From Zoroaster sp. YZ-2022 (taxonomy: Eukaryota; Echinodermata; Asteroidea; Forcipulatida; Zoroasteridae), in assembly GCA_029582265.1 (NCBI GenBank), contig CM055835.1, forward strand, positions 7,555,500-7,619,499: DNA of 64,000 bases. The letters run 5' to 3'. The notes beneath the pieces are model-generated. The model made no database searches. It worked only from the letters and a program-made list of their open reading frames with translations, and was not told where the DNA came from. The position numbers were made by a program, and so were the translations under genes. This document shows positions 35,000 through 46,334 of this stretch, piece after piece. The first letter of the stretch is position 1. Each line of letters begins with the position of its first letter.

Positions 35000-36160
35000 T
35001 GGACCTTTGGGGTTTAAATGGGGTTGTTAATGGGGTGATGAAGGCTTCAGGTGGGGCGGTGGCGGTGTTTGGCATGTTTTATATGAGCAGAATGTTGTTT
35101 CTTTTTCGTGCATTTTTAACAGGGATGGGAAAACCAATTCATCTATTTCCATTCAGCTTAATTGTCGATCGGGGAGGGGTAGGGATTCAGGATAACAAGC
35201 AACTCATATTCGTCTCGTGAAAGGGTCAAGCCCTTTTTGGTTATACACCTGATTGTATCCACCAGAAACCGTAAGACGATGGAGGAAGTTGGGAACGGGG
35301 ACAGGAGGATTCATCGCTAGTGTCACCAGCGCTGGGAGTTCCAATTATCAAATTTGCTTTGAATACATTCGGTTGATGTGGACTTCGACATGACAGAGTA
35401 AATTCTTCATTCCGGTTATGTCAGTTATTCTTCCCATTCTAAAATTATTATAATGAATGTATATACATCTGTACTTCACGATCAAGAAGTCAAGAAATAT
35501 GTACAGAAACCAACGTATAAATTTTGCAGATAATTTCATTGTGTTTTTAACGAGAAAATAGTGAAAACGCATTAAGATTTTTCTTTAAAAGTCCCCATAT
35601 GCAACTTCGTGTACAATCTTTGAAAATTTAATGAATTATTCTTCAAACTATGAAGCATCCAAATCAACTTGATGCCATTTTTTTCTACCACCGGAATGAT
35701 GTTTTTTTCGAGGTATTTTTCGAACTAAAACGCAGACGACGAAACGAATATTAACGAAAAGCCTACACTTTTTCCCAATTGACGCACCACGCATTTTCGG
35801 AATCCTTCCTGTTACCACTGTGCAATATTTCGCAGCCGGGACACTGCCATGTGTCACTTCGCGCTATATCCGAAAATCACACACAGTCACTTCGTGCTGT
35901 ATCCGAAAACCACACAGTGCGGTGCCGTGCACATAAGCCTTGTCATCATCACCATCATCACCCGTCCATCCCACCATCCACAAAATCATCAACATCATTA
36001 TACCCATCTCCTTAATGATGTATAAATGATATATTTTGAAATGATTTGTTCCAATGATCATTCTCCTTTATGTAATATCATGAATTGTGTTAAGTAAACT
36101 ACTACAATTGTTGTTTATTGTGTTGTTTCACAAAAGGAAATGTTTTAACTCAAACGTATT
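35000..36160. other. Unassigned, with a small duplication
   Basis: gtcacttcgcgctatatccg and gtcacttcgtgctgtatccg (35854-35912) are a tandem pair, followed by a CATCA-rich run. No gene recognised. Confidence 0.4.
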
Positions 36161-36164
36161 ACAA

Positions 36165-36385
36165 TAAAAATGTAGTTGAAATAAAATCCACAACTGGAGA
36201 TACATCGTTTTGCCATAAATATGTAACGGAATTAAAATCATTAACTGAAGATACATCGGTTTACCATAACAATGTAGTGGTATAAAAACCTATAACTCAA
36301 GATACATCGTTTTGCCATAAATACCGTATAATGGAAATTAAATGTAACTTGAGATACACTGTTTTGCCATAAAAGTATTAGAAAT
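36165..36385. repeat. Tandem repeat, four ~55-60-base units
   Basis: Each unit contains gatacatcgttttgccataa, or a close variant, preceded by taact..a. Confidence 0.7.
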
Positions 36386-36685
36386 ATGATTTGGTTAAAT
36401 ATTCAGCAAAAGAATGTAAGTGCATGAAATTTATCATATTACAAAAACGATCCAAGGATTTGTGCCCAAAATTTGCAGGAATGTAGACTAAAATGATCTC
36501 CATGTTCATGCTTTATTCCAATTCCAACAGAGTCAAGTGTCCAAAAAGGCACGTGTTCAAACTTTAAACTCAATTTTCTCAAAATGTCATTTTTCGAGTT
36601 AGGCTGTTTTGCCATATAAGGGCCGGCCTTCTCTTGATGTAAATAATTATGGATAGTCAAAATTTGAGTGTTGTTTTATGATGTA

Positions 36686-36895
36686 TGGTGTTCTATAATG
36701 GACACCTACGCGGCGCCTTTTTTTTCTACGCGGCGACTTTTTGTTTTTGGACGGCGACTTTTTTTTTTTTTTTTAAACAAAAAGTCGCCGTCCAAAAAAA
36801 AAAAGTCGCCGCCCAAAAACAAAAAGTCGCCGCGTAAAAAAAAAAGTCGCCGCGTAGAAAAAAAAGGCGCCGCGTAGGTGTCCATTATAAAACAC
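36686..36895. repeat. ~210-base foldback palindrome of CGCGGCGACTTTTT modules
   Basis: The left arm starts ggtgttctataatggacacc and the right arm ends with its near-perfect inverse. Both arms consist of repeated ctacgcggcgacttttt-like modules, with the centre at the poly-T/poly-A junction near 36774. The Lys-rich 69-residue frame is a by-product. Confidence 0.85.
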
Positions 36896-36898
36896 CAT

Positions 36899-38290
36899 AA
36901 CCTAATGACCGAGGTGTTATGGCATGGCCGATATGTCTCGTGTTCAGTGAAATCCTACTCCACCAGTGTCCTGCCTTACATGATTGACAAGTTCTGTTTT
37001 AATGACCTATTGAAAAGTCAATAATAGCCAAAACAAAGGTCAGAAAGGATTTACTGTTGCCCACTTAAATGTTTGATGAGCCTGTATCAGGTGTACTGTA
37101 GGACGTCGCCCCCTGTTCGGGCAAACAGGCCGCTTTATTCTTGGAATCATTTTAGTGAAGAATTTTGGTTAAATAATAAAAGGCCGCCTTGGACTCTTCC
37201 ACTCCATCACTAATTGAGTCCTGGACCATCAGAATGATGACGACTTCAGACCAGATGACAGTGTGCTGATCGGAGAAACAAAATTCCAACATGGCTGGCT
37301 AACTTCACAATTGTTGCAACAAAATGTTCTATAGAATCTGACCACTCACTAAACTAATTTGAGCAAAACTATCAAATCAGAATACTCAGGAATATCTTGG
37401 TTTCACTTGTTTAGGAAGAACCACATTACATAACATTTGTTCCAAAATAACCAATCTTCTTCAAAGTAAAGTGTCCATTAATATGAACAGACAACTGTCT
37501 GAATTTCACGCTGACACGCTTATGACACGCTTATGACACGCTGAACGAATGACAAAGTTTTTACACAAATTTCAAAACTTTTTGGTCAAGTCAAATCTGT
37601 GTGGTTATACCTTAAAATTTGCAGCTATATTGCCTACAATGTAACAGGAGATATTGTAGATGACATTGGGTTTATGAAGGAAAAACTGAACAAAACAATT
37701 AACAAAAGCCTGTACATACTTATAAATGCTCACATGCCAAACAGTATCATGAATATTAAGACTTACAAATGACCATTGACTTCCTCTAATACAAAATCAG
37801 AATCACCTCACTCTTATTTGACCAACTGCAATAAATGACCTTTGACTTCACATAAATAATTCATGAGAATATCCTGAGCCTATCAGAAAGCATAAATTTG
37901 TTGTGCTAAACACACCTTGACCTTTGACCTCATTTCTGATTGAATGTTACCTAAGTAAAAATTGCCTCAATTCTCTTAAAAAACAAACTTTGAACCAATT
38001 TGAAAAAGGGTTTAAATGGCTTGTCTATTTACACAGAGAGAATATCAACAGGTAAATTTTGAACACATATTGGCATTTTCCATTGCAATTTCCATCCAGT
38101 ATGACACCTTCAATTTTGCATTTAACTTTTCTGTGTACGACTCAAACTACAACAAATATTTGTTTTTTCTAAAAATCTGTAATTTGTTTTGGGTTAAATT
38201 TTATAAACCTGACAAAATAGTGAAATTGAGAAACCAGTTTTCTATTTTCTGTTCACTGACAAAAGATGGTGACCTTTGACACCAGATGTT
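36899..38290 (-). repeat. Three-copy conserved block, right copy (inverted)
   Basis: The minus strand carries the same 46-residue ORF (37152-37292), differing from the left copy at one residue near its end, and HKPNVIYNISC near 37660. The ELVNH frame near 36990 is broken by a deletion of about 22 bases. Confidence 0.55.
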
Positions 38291-38694
38291 GAAAACTTGA
38301 AACCTGCAACATTGCTCAAATAAAAATGAACAACCATATGAATGTTTGACTGCAGAGACTACTCAAATATTTGATTTTTGATCTTACAAGAACAGACTCT
38401 AAAAACCAAACGAGGAACTTTGGATTTTCATGCCCTATTTGGTCATGTAAGCAATAACAAATACATTTTGAATCAATTTAATTTGAAAACCCCAAATTTA
38501 AGGACCAAGTGGAGAAAAATCATCATGGCAGATAAACTTCCTTGCAAGTTGCTGTTGTGCTAATAAGTTATTATTACTTTTATAGTATTAACATGAATTA
38601 TTTTCAATAAAAACAATATTAATTTAGATTTATTATGGCCTGTTTTGCATTTGAATATTTAGATTTAAATTTTCAATTAATTTCATCTTCCTTA

Positions 38695-39081
38695 TAGGGG
38701 TGTGCGTTTTCGGATATTTTTGGAACCGGATACCCGAAATCAGGAAACTTCGGATACCCTGATACCCGTTTTCATTTTTGTTGAAAACATGCCTCCGGTG
38801 GTGTACAAATACATGTACTGTAAATGGTAACAAATTGACTTTTATAATACAGAGGATACCATACTTAAATCGATCTTTTCTTTATTGGAGTGCAATCTCT
38901 TGAATTTAAAGATAATTGTCTGTACAAGTGTAAACATTACATTGTTCAAGAGTCACAGATTTCTGTTTGCACCGCTCAAATGTTAAGTCCGAATTTTAAA
39001 GTCGTTTACGGGTAATTGGAACCAAAAAATGGAACCGTTTCGGTCGGGTATCCGGATACCCGGATACCCAGCAAATCCCTA
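38695..39081. mobile_element. 387-base hAT-like MITE, TAGGG..GGATACCCG ends
   Basis: The 8-base flanks CTTCCTTA and CTTCCATA agree at 7 of 8. The ends start TAGGGGTGTGCG and finish AAATCCCTA, with GGATACCCG repeats just inside each. Same family as 47687-49696. Confidence 0.8.
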
Positions 39082-39498
39082 CTTCCATATGCATTACTTT
39101 ATGTTTTTCTATTAATGTGAAATTTAACAATAGTCACTTTATTTTTATCCTTTTGTTTTGAAATATTTCATCTTGCAGAATCTCTCAGAAAATATCGACT
39201 GTACACTAACAAGGCTTCTTGAATATAAACAAAGCTTAAAAGACTTGTATTGTCAGCTTCCACTGAAGACCTCAGAAGTCCTTAATTGAAAGATACATGT
39301 AATCTGTTTATCTCTTTCAACTTTGTTGTCTCCACATTTCTAAAATGATTAAATCATTATTTCTGTGCATATATGGAAGCAAAATTTACCTGAAATATAG
39401 GCTGATGTATTTGATTTACACTTCTGAAAATAGAGTCACTGATAATTGTACATGTGTGTTATTGTTAATTTGCTATTTAACTTAAGAAAAGCAGTTAA

Positions 39499-39860
39499 CC
39501 CTCCTATGCCCAGGCTGAAATTTGGCCCAGTAAGCACCGCACCCACAGACAGTCACTTGAGTATTTTTGGTTGCATTGCCAATTGGTAGGTCAAACCACA
39601 GAGTCACACAGAGCTGTGTATGTACTGTTTTGGTTTGACCTATAGATCCTAGCCACATGTCCTTGCATTTATTTGAGTGCACTGCACAAAGTCAATGGGT
39701 TGGGAGTTACATACAAATTTTGAGTCTTTGATTGGTTTTGGTTTGACCTCCTATCACAGACACATGTGCTTGCATGTATTTGAGTGCACTGCACAAAGTC
39801 AATGGGTTAAGAGAGACATACAAATTTTGAGTGTCTTTGAGTGTTAAACCTATAGGAGGG
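39499..39860. mobile_element. CCCTCCTAT-family TTAA MITE
   Basis: TTAA at 39495-39498. The right end ataggaggg is followed by tatttaa, a mutated TTAA. About 90% like the copy at 55167 by eye (shared ccaggctgaaattt, gtgcactgcacaaagtcaat). Confidence 0.75.
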
Positions 39861-39869
39861 TATTTAATG

Positions 39870-41200
39870 TCCTGAAATCAATTCATAGTGGGTCCCATAT
39901 AAAATCATGATTGATGGCAATTAATTACTTACTATAAAACCAAGCTTCTTTTCTTCTCGACAATTACTTTGTGAAATAGCTAATATATTTGGTTTTCCTT
40001 TTGAGAGGAAATTAGCTTGCATGTAAAATAACGGACACACGAGTGATATATCTTTAATGCATACTTCACTGGCTGTTTGATTTTTATTGATACACTTCTA
40101 TTTTCCTTGTAAAAGGGAAGTACATTATTTGACCAAAATTACTCTTTATCCATACTCGAGTCAACTTTTTGGAAATGACTAAATTGAAAATAATTCACTT
40201 TATTTCTAATAAAAAAGAGCAAAACAGAATTAGATTAAACATTTCAGAAAAATTCACAGAATATATATACATCTTTGTCAATTGAAACGGTTGATAAAGC
40301 ATGCTAAATAATACAATAAAAAAAATGAAGAAAAACTACAAACTGAATTTCAAGTTGCTGAATTTCAAAGCAACTTTGGTTGCCCAACATTGCCACATAA
40401 AACCTTTGTATCCATAAACGGCAATCTTTGCTTAGCTTCCTCAAACTGACTACATGTATACCCATATCCAATTGACAAGATAATTCATCTTGATTTAGTA
40501 ATTTTGACAATCTTTTTGAAAAATCTTCATAATCATAGAGGAAAGAGCTAGTTTCAGCTACATGATGCAGTTCCCAACTGGGCAAACATTAGTACATTGC
40601 CCTAACCCTTAATATTGCACCTTTTATGATCCTGTGTTTGGGCCGATTTGACAGTAAAAAAAAAAAAGATTTAAATGTTTAAAGTTATAAACTTTCATTT
40701 GAGACAATGAACGAAATAATCCATAAAGGATTAGTACCAGTAAATCAAAAACTCAAATTAATAAAATGATGGGTCTCTATTTTAATCCTCAGCTTGCTCG
40801 AGGGCGTGTGCAGTCTTCCGATTGGCCAGAGCACGGCTGTCAATCAGAATCAAACGTGTTTTAAAAAACACTTTTATACAGTTTCGGTCATCCATTTTTT
40901 TATTTTATTTTTAATAATGATGTTATCTTTCAAAATTATTTCACTTTTTAAATTCTATTTTTGGGTCTCTTCAGCCAAACATGGTTAATATATTGTTAAT
41001 GCCTTTTTAATAAAAGGTGTTTATGTGTACATAAAACAATATGCTCCTCTCAAGGTACACAACAGCACATTGCCAATGCAGTATGTACATGTATGAACCA
41101 GCAATAACTACTTCATTTTGTTACATTTATGCACATTTGTATTGCCTTTGCTCAAGATACATTTGTACTTGTTCTCTAGATATACATGTATTGCTCATTG
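39870..41200. other. No gene recognised
   Basis: AT-rich region downstream of FKBPL. The 93-residue minus-strand frame (40304-40585) lacks motifs or splice borders. Confidence 0.45.
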
Positions 41201-41210
41201 CTTTGATATA

Positions 41211-41472
41211 CTACTCAAAACAATTTAGGGAACACCGGAATAATCTCAGTTAAAGCAAGATCATTTATTTCAGATAAACACAATGTTTCACAGAATTGAT
41301 GAGAAACAACTGCACAATGAAACAGATGATAATGGATGCATGTAGTGATTACACATTTCATGACATGACTACTGAAAGAGAGAGGGGGTTACAAATGAAA
41401 ATCCCGGTTCATGGAACATTTCAAACCAATTTGATGTTAAAAATCCGGTGTTCCCTAAATTGTTTTGAGTAG
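41211..41472. mobile_element. 262-base mariner-like MITE just downstream of the FKBPL stop
   Basis: TA at 41209-41210 and 41473-41474. The ~27-base ends begin CTACTCAAAACAATTTAGGG. It starts 35 bases past the FKBPL stop codon and holds the first AATAAA on that strand (41269-41264). Confidence 0.85.
41264..41269 (-). promoter_or_regulatory. Candidate FKBPL polyadenylation signal AATAAA
   Basis: First AATAAA on the minus strand after the FKBPL stop, about 240 bases downstream and within the MITE. Confidence 0.4.
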
Positions 41473-41507
41473 TATATTATTATACATCATTCATAAAGAT
41501 ATATCTT

Positions 41508-42455
41508 TCACTGTCCTCCAAACATCTTACTCATAGCTTTTGCATACTTTGCATCAAGTTTTTTTATCCGTTCATGTAGAACTTGCCTCTGCTGTTTAAG
41601 TGGTTTGCTGGTTGGTTGTAAACGTAAAGCATGATCTAAATCTTCTTTTGATTTTTCATATTCCTGTAGTTCCATGTATGCCATCCCTCGTCGGAACAGA
41701 CCCTTTACATTGTCTTTGTCTATTGCTAGGACCTTTGTACAATGGCTAATGACATGTTCAAAGCATTTGAATTTCAGTTTACATGCTGCAATATTCAACA
41801 GACAGGCACATTTTAATGTATTCATTTGTGTTCTTGTTTCATCTGATGCATCCATAATGTCCAATGGATCAACTGTAATCACATACTTCAGAGCACGAAT
41901 GTAAAACATCTCAGCTTTTCCAACTTTGCCACAACCAAAACAATTGCTTCCTTTTGTTTTGAAACTGACAGCTCTGTCTAATCTATCCTCCAATGTCATC
42001 TCAAAGATATCTTTATTCCGGGTGAAGGAATTCAACTCTATTTCAAACACTACTGTTTGGTGGATACATGCAAGTGCTTCACATATGTAATTTTCTAGGT
42101 CTTGCCTACTATTTGCTATTTGAGTTTTCTTCCCAACTATTTTGTCCAGTGTTTCCATGGCAACCTCTATCTGGCAAAGTTCTCCAGGTAACATCATTTC
42201 AAGACATGTATCTATGATGTGAGACAGCTCTCCTTCTCCATCACCAAGCTTAATTGTTGTTTCATCACCAAGAGGGTAGCCAATCAATGTATCATCAAGT
42301 GTTAAATCATGTGGTTTGGTTATGCGTATACTGCATGTAGATCCTTCATTAGGTCTAACCAATCCAGTACCAGGATGGAGTATTGTCTTGTTGAAGGACT
42401 TATCTGGTGGTACTTGGATATCTTGTTGCGATGTCATCTTGGTTAATACACCCAT
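41508..42455 (-). CDS. FKBPL: FKBP-like TPR cochaperone (FKBPL family), 315 aa, intron-free
   Basis: A single open frame encodes 315 residues. Residues ~18-105 resemble a degenerate FKBP fold (DKSFNKTILHPG.G, then GELSHIIDTCLEMMLPGE). Three TPR repeats follow at about 158-196, 213-246 and 248-281, and the protein ends MSKMFGGQ, like FKBPL relatives that end in KMFG. Vertebrate FKBPL is ~349 residues, also with an uninterrupted coding exon. It has lost FKBP catalytic residues and acts through its TPRs as an Hsp90 cochaperone in steroid-receptor and p21 control. TPR clamp residues Asn221, Lys251 and Arg255 look conserved. A second Met (residue 7, ccaagATGa) has a better initiation context than Met1, so the true protein may be 309 residues. 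The first AATAAA downstream lies inside a MITE. FKBP6- or FKBP4-like paralogy is the main alternative. Confidence 0.88.
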   Translation of the reverse strand: MGVLTKMTSQQDIQVPPDKSFNKTILHPGTGLVRPNEGSTCSIRITKPHDLTLDDTLIGYPLGDETTIKLGDGEGELSHIIDTCLEMMLPGELCQIEVAMETLDKIVGKKTQIANSRQDLENYICEALACIHQTVVFEIELNSFTRNKDIFEMTLEDRLDRAVSFKTKGSNCFGCGKVGKAEMFYIRALKYVITVDPLDIMDASDETRTQMNTLKCACLLNIAACKLKFKCFEHVISHCTKVLAIDKDNVKGLFRRGMAYMELQEYEKSKEDLDHALRLQPTSKPLKQQRQVLHERIKKLDAKYAKAMSKMFGGQ

Positions 42456-42723
42456 AAATATGGATGCATTATACCCATTATTTCAACACTGTTTAAATAC
42501 AAAGCAAAGAAAACAAAATTCATTATTAAATTATTATTAAAGGGATTGTGCACCTTTATCCATACACAATTACCAAATTATAATCTGATGACTAATTTGA
42601 TGATGTTAAGTTGGTGGAACCAATCAGCCTAAGAATTATGAGAAATTATTCCGAAAAACAATAGCACAACATTTTGGCAAGGAATTATTTTAAATGGAAA
42701 ATAAATCCTTTCTATCTGTCAGT

Positions 42724-45383
42724 GATCATAAGACATCTCAACCCTTATGACAACTTGACACGGACAACTCGACCCACAAAAGCCCACAAGACAAATCGAC
42801 CCTTGTGACAACTTGACCTACTAGATAACCCGACTCTCGTGACAACTTGACCCTTTGTAACAACTCGACTCCATTTTTTTTGCTAGTGCTGTGGGAAGAA
42901 TTGATGCAGTCAAATTATGACAATGCGCTGAGTTGAGTTGGGTTGAATGATGATAGAATGTGCAACTTATGAATTTGAAATTCACCAGGAAAACCCATAT
43001 TTTTTATGTCCAACGCACAGACCAAATAGTGTTGTTATTTTGATGACCTTTTCCCATTTTATACGGATCATACACATTTTTCAAAATAAGCATGGTTTTA
43101 TAGAAAATAATGTCCCAGTCATTTAGGTGCTACTGTTAAACCATGCTTAAGACATAATTATATTCACTTTTTATAATGAAATCTTTGATGTTCCGATTCA
43201 GGAAATTACTGGTAAAACACGGGTGATAATTCAGTTCTGTATAAATTTATCCACCAGGATTCTATAGGCCTATTTATGTTTTGTTATTTGAATGGCATCC
43301 AATAAAATATTAATAATAGTTAAGTATTTATGTATTCAATTGGACCTTTGTTTTTATCATGATAGGCCTATTTCATCAATAATGTTTAGGCTTAAATTTA
43401 AGAAGAACATGGGGATTCATACTTCCCCATGTAGGTATATTTACAGAGTTCTAGCTACGGTGGGCGGCGCCGCCCAGCACTCATTATTTGCGCCCGGAAC
43501 TCACGGTCAAATGCACTGGCACGCCCGGCACAGATTTTTATTTTTTTATTTTTTTATTTAAAAAAAAATATTCTTGTGTACTTTAAATTTGTTGTAGTGA
43601 TAGAATTTAACCATGGCTTCTTCGCAAAAAAAGTCACAAAGTACACTAAAAAAATAAACAAACACAAAAATAAACAAACATTAACTAAAAAAATGAATAA
43701 AATTACACACATAATTTAAGGTCAAAATGTTGCAAAAGATAGCACCATTTTGCATCTAAGCCCCCTTAAAAATACAAAAAATTCTCAAAGGGGAGGGGGA
43801 ACCCCCTTCCCTTAGACCCCTCCCCGGGGACGGCGTTTTGTAAACATCTGGCACCCGGCACTAATTTTGCCCTAGCTAGAACCCTGTATATTTACTATAA
43901 CTTGTATTTGTGTGATCAATCTTTTTTCGAGGGAAAACGATAATCAATGATTAATTGGGTCGAGTTGTCACAAGAGGTCGAGTTGTCAGTGTCAAGTTGT
44001 CACAAGAGTCAAGATGTCTTAACCTCTGTCATGTATATTTAAAAAAAAAAATTATAACTTGGTAGTAATTCATGCGACAGTGCATTGCCTTAACGGATCT
44101 GTTGTGCATATAACAGTACAATTCGCACAATTTCCCACTCTTGCCCGTCATCAAAATATAATTCACAAAAATAAATTATACATTGGGAAAAGATTTGGGA
44201 CATATTTAACTCTTGGAAAAAAAACCTTTTAAGAATGTAGTAAATACTAGTTTATATACCGGAAAGAATGTCTTTTTGCAACCACTAACCAGTTACAAAA
44301 TGATTCCATCGATTTTTGGGGGTACAGAAAGCGAAAACTATCTTTAAAATCCACTTGTATGATGGTTTTTGGACTTGATTTCCCTTCTAAAAAAAAGTCC
44401 TCCCCTTCAGAAAATAGAAGGATCCTATTATAGTTGCCACTGTGTTGGTCACTTATGGGGGGGAGTTGACAAGATCAGACTGACATGACTGAGGAAGTCA
44501 TCGTATACCTAAAATGCCTGATTTTTCATGAAATAAATATCCTGGAATAATTTGAAGTATATGTCCATCATCATCCATATGTTCTCCACCTTACTAGGTA
44601 GGTAAGATTACATTATTGGTTATACGTGTATTTAATGAGAAAAAGTGGCGGTCGGATACGACATTCTACCCTATATACCTAATCCCAGGGAAAAATATGT
44701 TAAATAAAAAGAAGAGTACTACAAGTATAATAATTTTTAATATTATATTTTATTGAATGCCATTCAAATAATAAACCATATAAAATCAATGACAATAGGC
44801 ATATAATTAGGCCCTACACATTTTTAACACGTGTTCATGCCCATTGCCGGTGCCAGCTTTTCTCCCTCTCCCCTGTGGACGAATGCGAGATATAAAATTA
44901 TAGATTTAAACTTATTTGAAAAATTATTACAAAACATGTTTTACCGATAACATCCATGATTTCATTATAATGATGACTGGGACATTATTTACTGTAAAAC
45001 CATGCTTCTTATATTTTGAAAAATGTGTAATGATCCGATGAAAAAAAAGAAAATGTTTGGAAAATGCTGTCAAAATAACAACACGGTTTGGCCTGTGCAT
45101 AGGACATGCGTCCCTTTTTGGCAAATTTCAACCATTTTCCATTCAAGTTAATTCATAAGTCACGGCGCATTCTAACTCGACTCAGCGCGGTTTCTTGTCA
45201 ATTCGACTACATCAATCCTTCCCACAGCGCGAGCAAAAAAAGGGGGTCGAGTTGTTGAATAAAGGGTCGAGTTGTTACAAGAGTCGACTTGTCTCATAGG
45301 TTGAGTTGTCACAAGTGTCGAGTTGTCTTGTGTGTTGAGTTGTCCGTGTCAAGTTGTCACAAGGGTCGAGTTGTCTTATGACC
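42724..45383. mobile_element. 2.66 kb foldback with ~420-base inverted ends built of CAACTCGACCC repeats
   Basis: The left end GATCATAAGACATCTCAACC and the right-end inverse GGTCATAAGACAACTCGACC open long inverted repeats (to ~43140 and from ~44950). The outer 200 bases of each are short repeats of tgacaacttgac / caactcgaccc; the inner part shares taatgtcccagtcat. A 5-base TCAGT flanks both sides (42719-42723, 45384-45388). A third repeat cluster at 43955-44030 may mark an older internal end. No coding capacity seen. Confidence 0.75.
43444..43886. mobile_element. 443-base hAT-like MITE nested in the 2.66 kb foldback
   Basis: A perfect 8-base duplication TATATTTA (43436-43443, 43887-43894) flanks ends CAGAGTTCTAGCTACGG and CCCTAGCTAGAACCCTG. 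Confidence 0.9.
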
Positions 45384-45418
45384 TCAGTAATACTACTAGT
45401 ACTATTACTAAGTACTAA

Positions 45419-45474
45419 ATGCACCTTGAGCACCAGTTTGGTGGATACATGCGCTATAAGTCCACATTATTATT
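45419..45474 (+). mobile_element. 3' end fragment of the tRNA-Leu SINE
   Basis: atgcaccttgagcaccag, then gtggatacatgcgctataag and an ATT run, match the tail of the copy at 2084. The 5' part is missing. Confidence 0.75.
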
Positions 45475-46334
45475 AGTCGTAGTATATTTAGCCTACTAGT
45501 AGTAGTAGTACTACTACTACTACTAGTAGTAGTAGTACTCATGTACTGCTCCATGCTAGTACTAAGTAGGCCTACACTCAGGCTACACTACAGTCTGTCA
45601 TGCATGATTGTGTGTGGACTGTGGAGGTAGAAATAACTTTAGTTGACTGTACATTACCACATCTATGTATAGTGTCTGTCAAACCACGGATTCATTACCC
45701 ACACGGATTTATTTCCTACAAAAATACAAGGTTGAACTTATTGCCATTGAGTGTACTGACGTGCAACCCTCCTCAGTCTATTGTTAGCTAGCTCATGGAG
45801 CTCGGAGGAAGGAAAACACTCCATGACTAGCTAGCTAGACACGGCCCGCTCTAGACACGTCTACTCACGGTCTAGTCGTGAAGTTGCAGTAATGAGGTCA
45901 ATGAACTTTCCCATAAAGGTCATGTACGTCTTGTACTTCGACATCATGCATGAGTTTTTCTCTTTAACTATGGCGGGATGCAGACTAATTGCTTCTGTGT
46001 TGAGGTCAACAGGAAGATTTTTTATGACTCGTCGTCGCGTACGCGTACGGTATATACTAGGCTAGGTGTCTGAAATGTGCAGTGATCAACAAGCCACGTA
46101 CATGTAAGTGTATCAATCCGTATGGTGTGTTCTCGGCTCGGGCTTCCAAAGGTAAAATAAATTGGTTAGGACTATCAATCATCATGATCATGTACGTAGT
46201 TAGAAATGAAGTGCATGGTCATGACAATCGGATCAGCCAAACACGATAATGTATTTTAATTTTTATTTTAGATAAAAAAAAAAAAATAATAAAGCCAGGG
46301 GGGGGGGGGGGAGACCTAACGTAAAAGGTGGGGC

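Noticed and set aside
36668..36877. Lys/Ser-rich 69-residue ORF
   Set aside because: It results from translating the A-tract and CGGCGAC modules of the palindrome.
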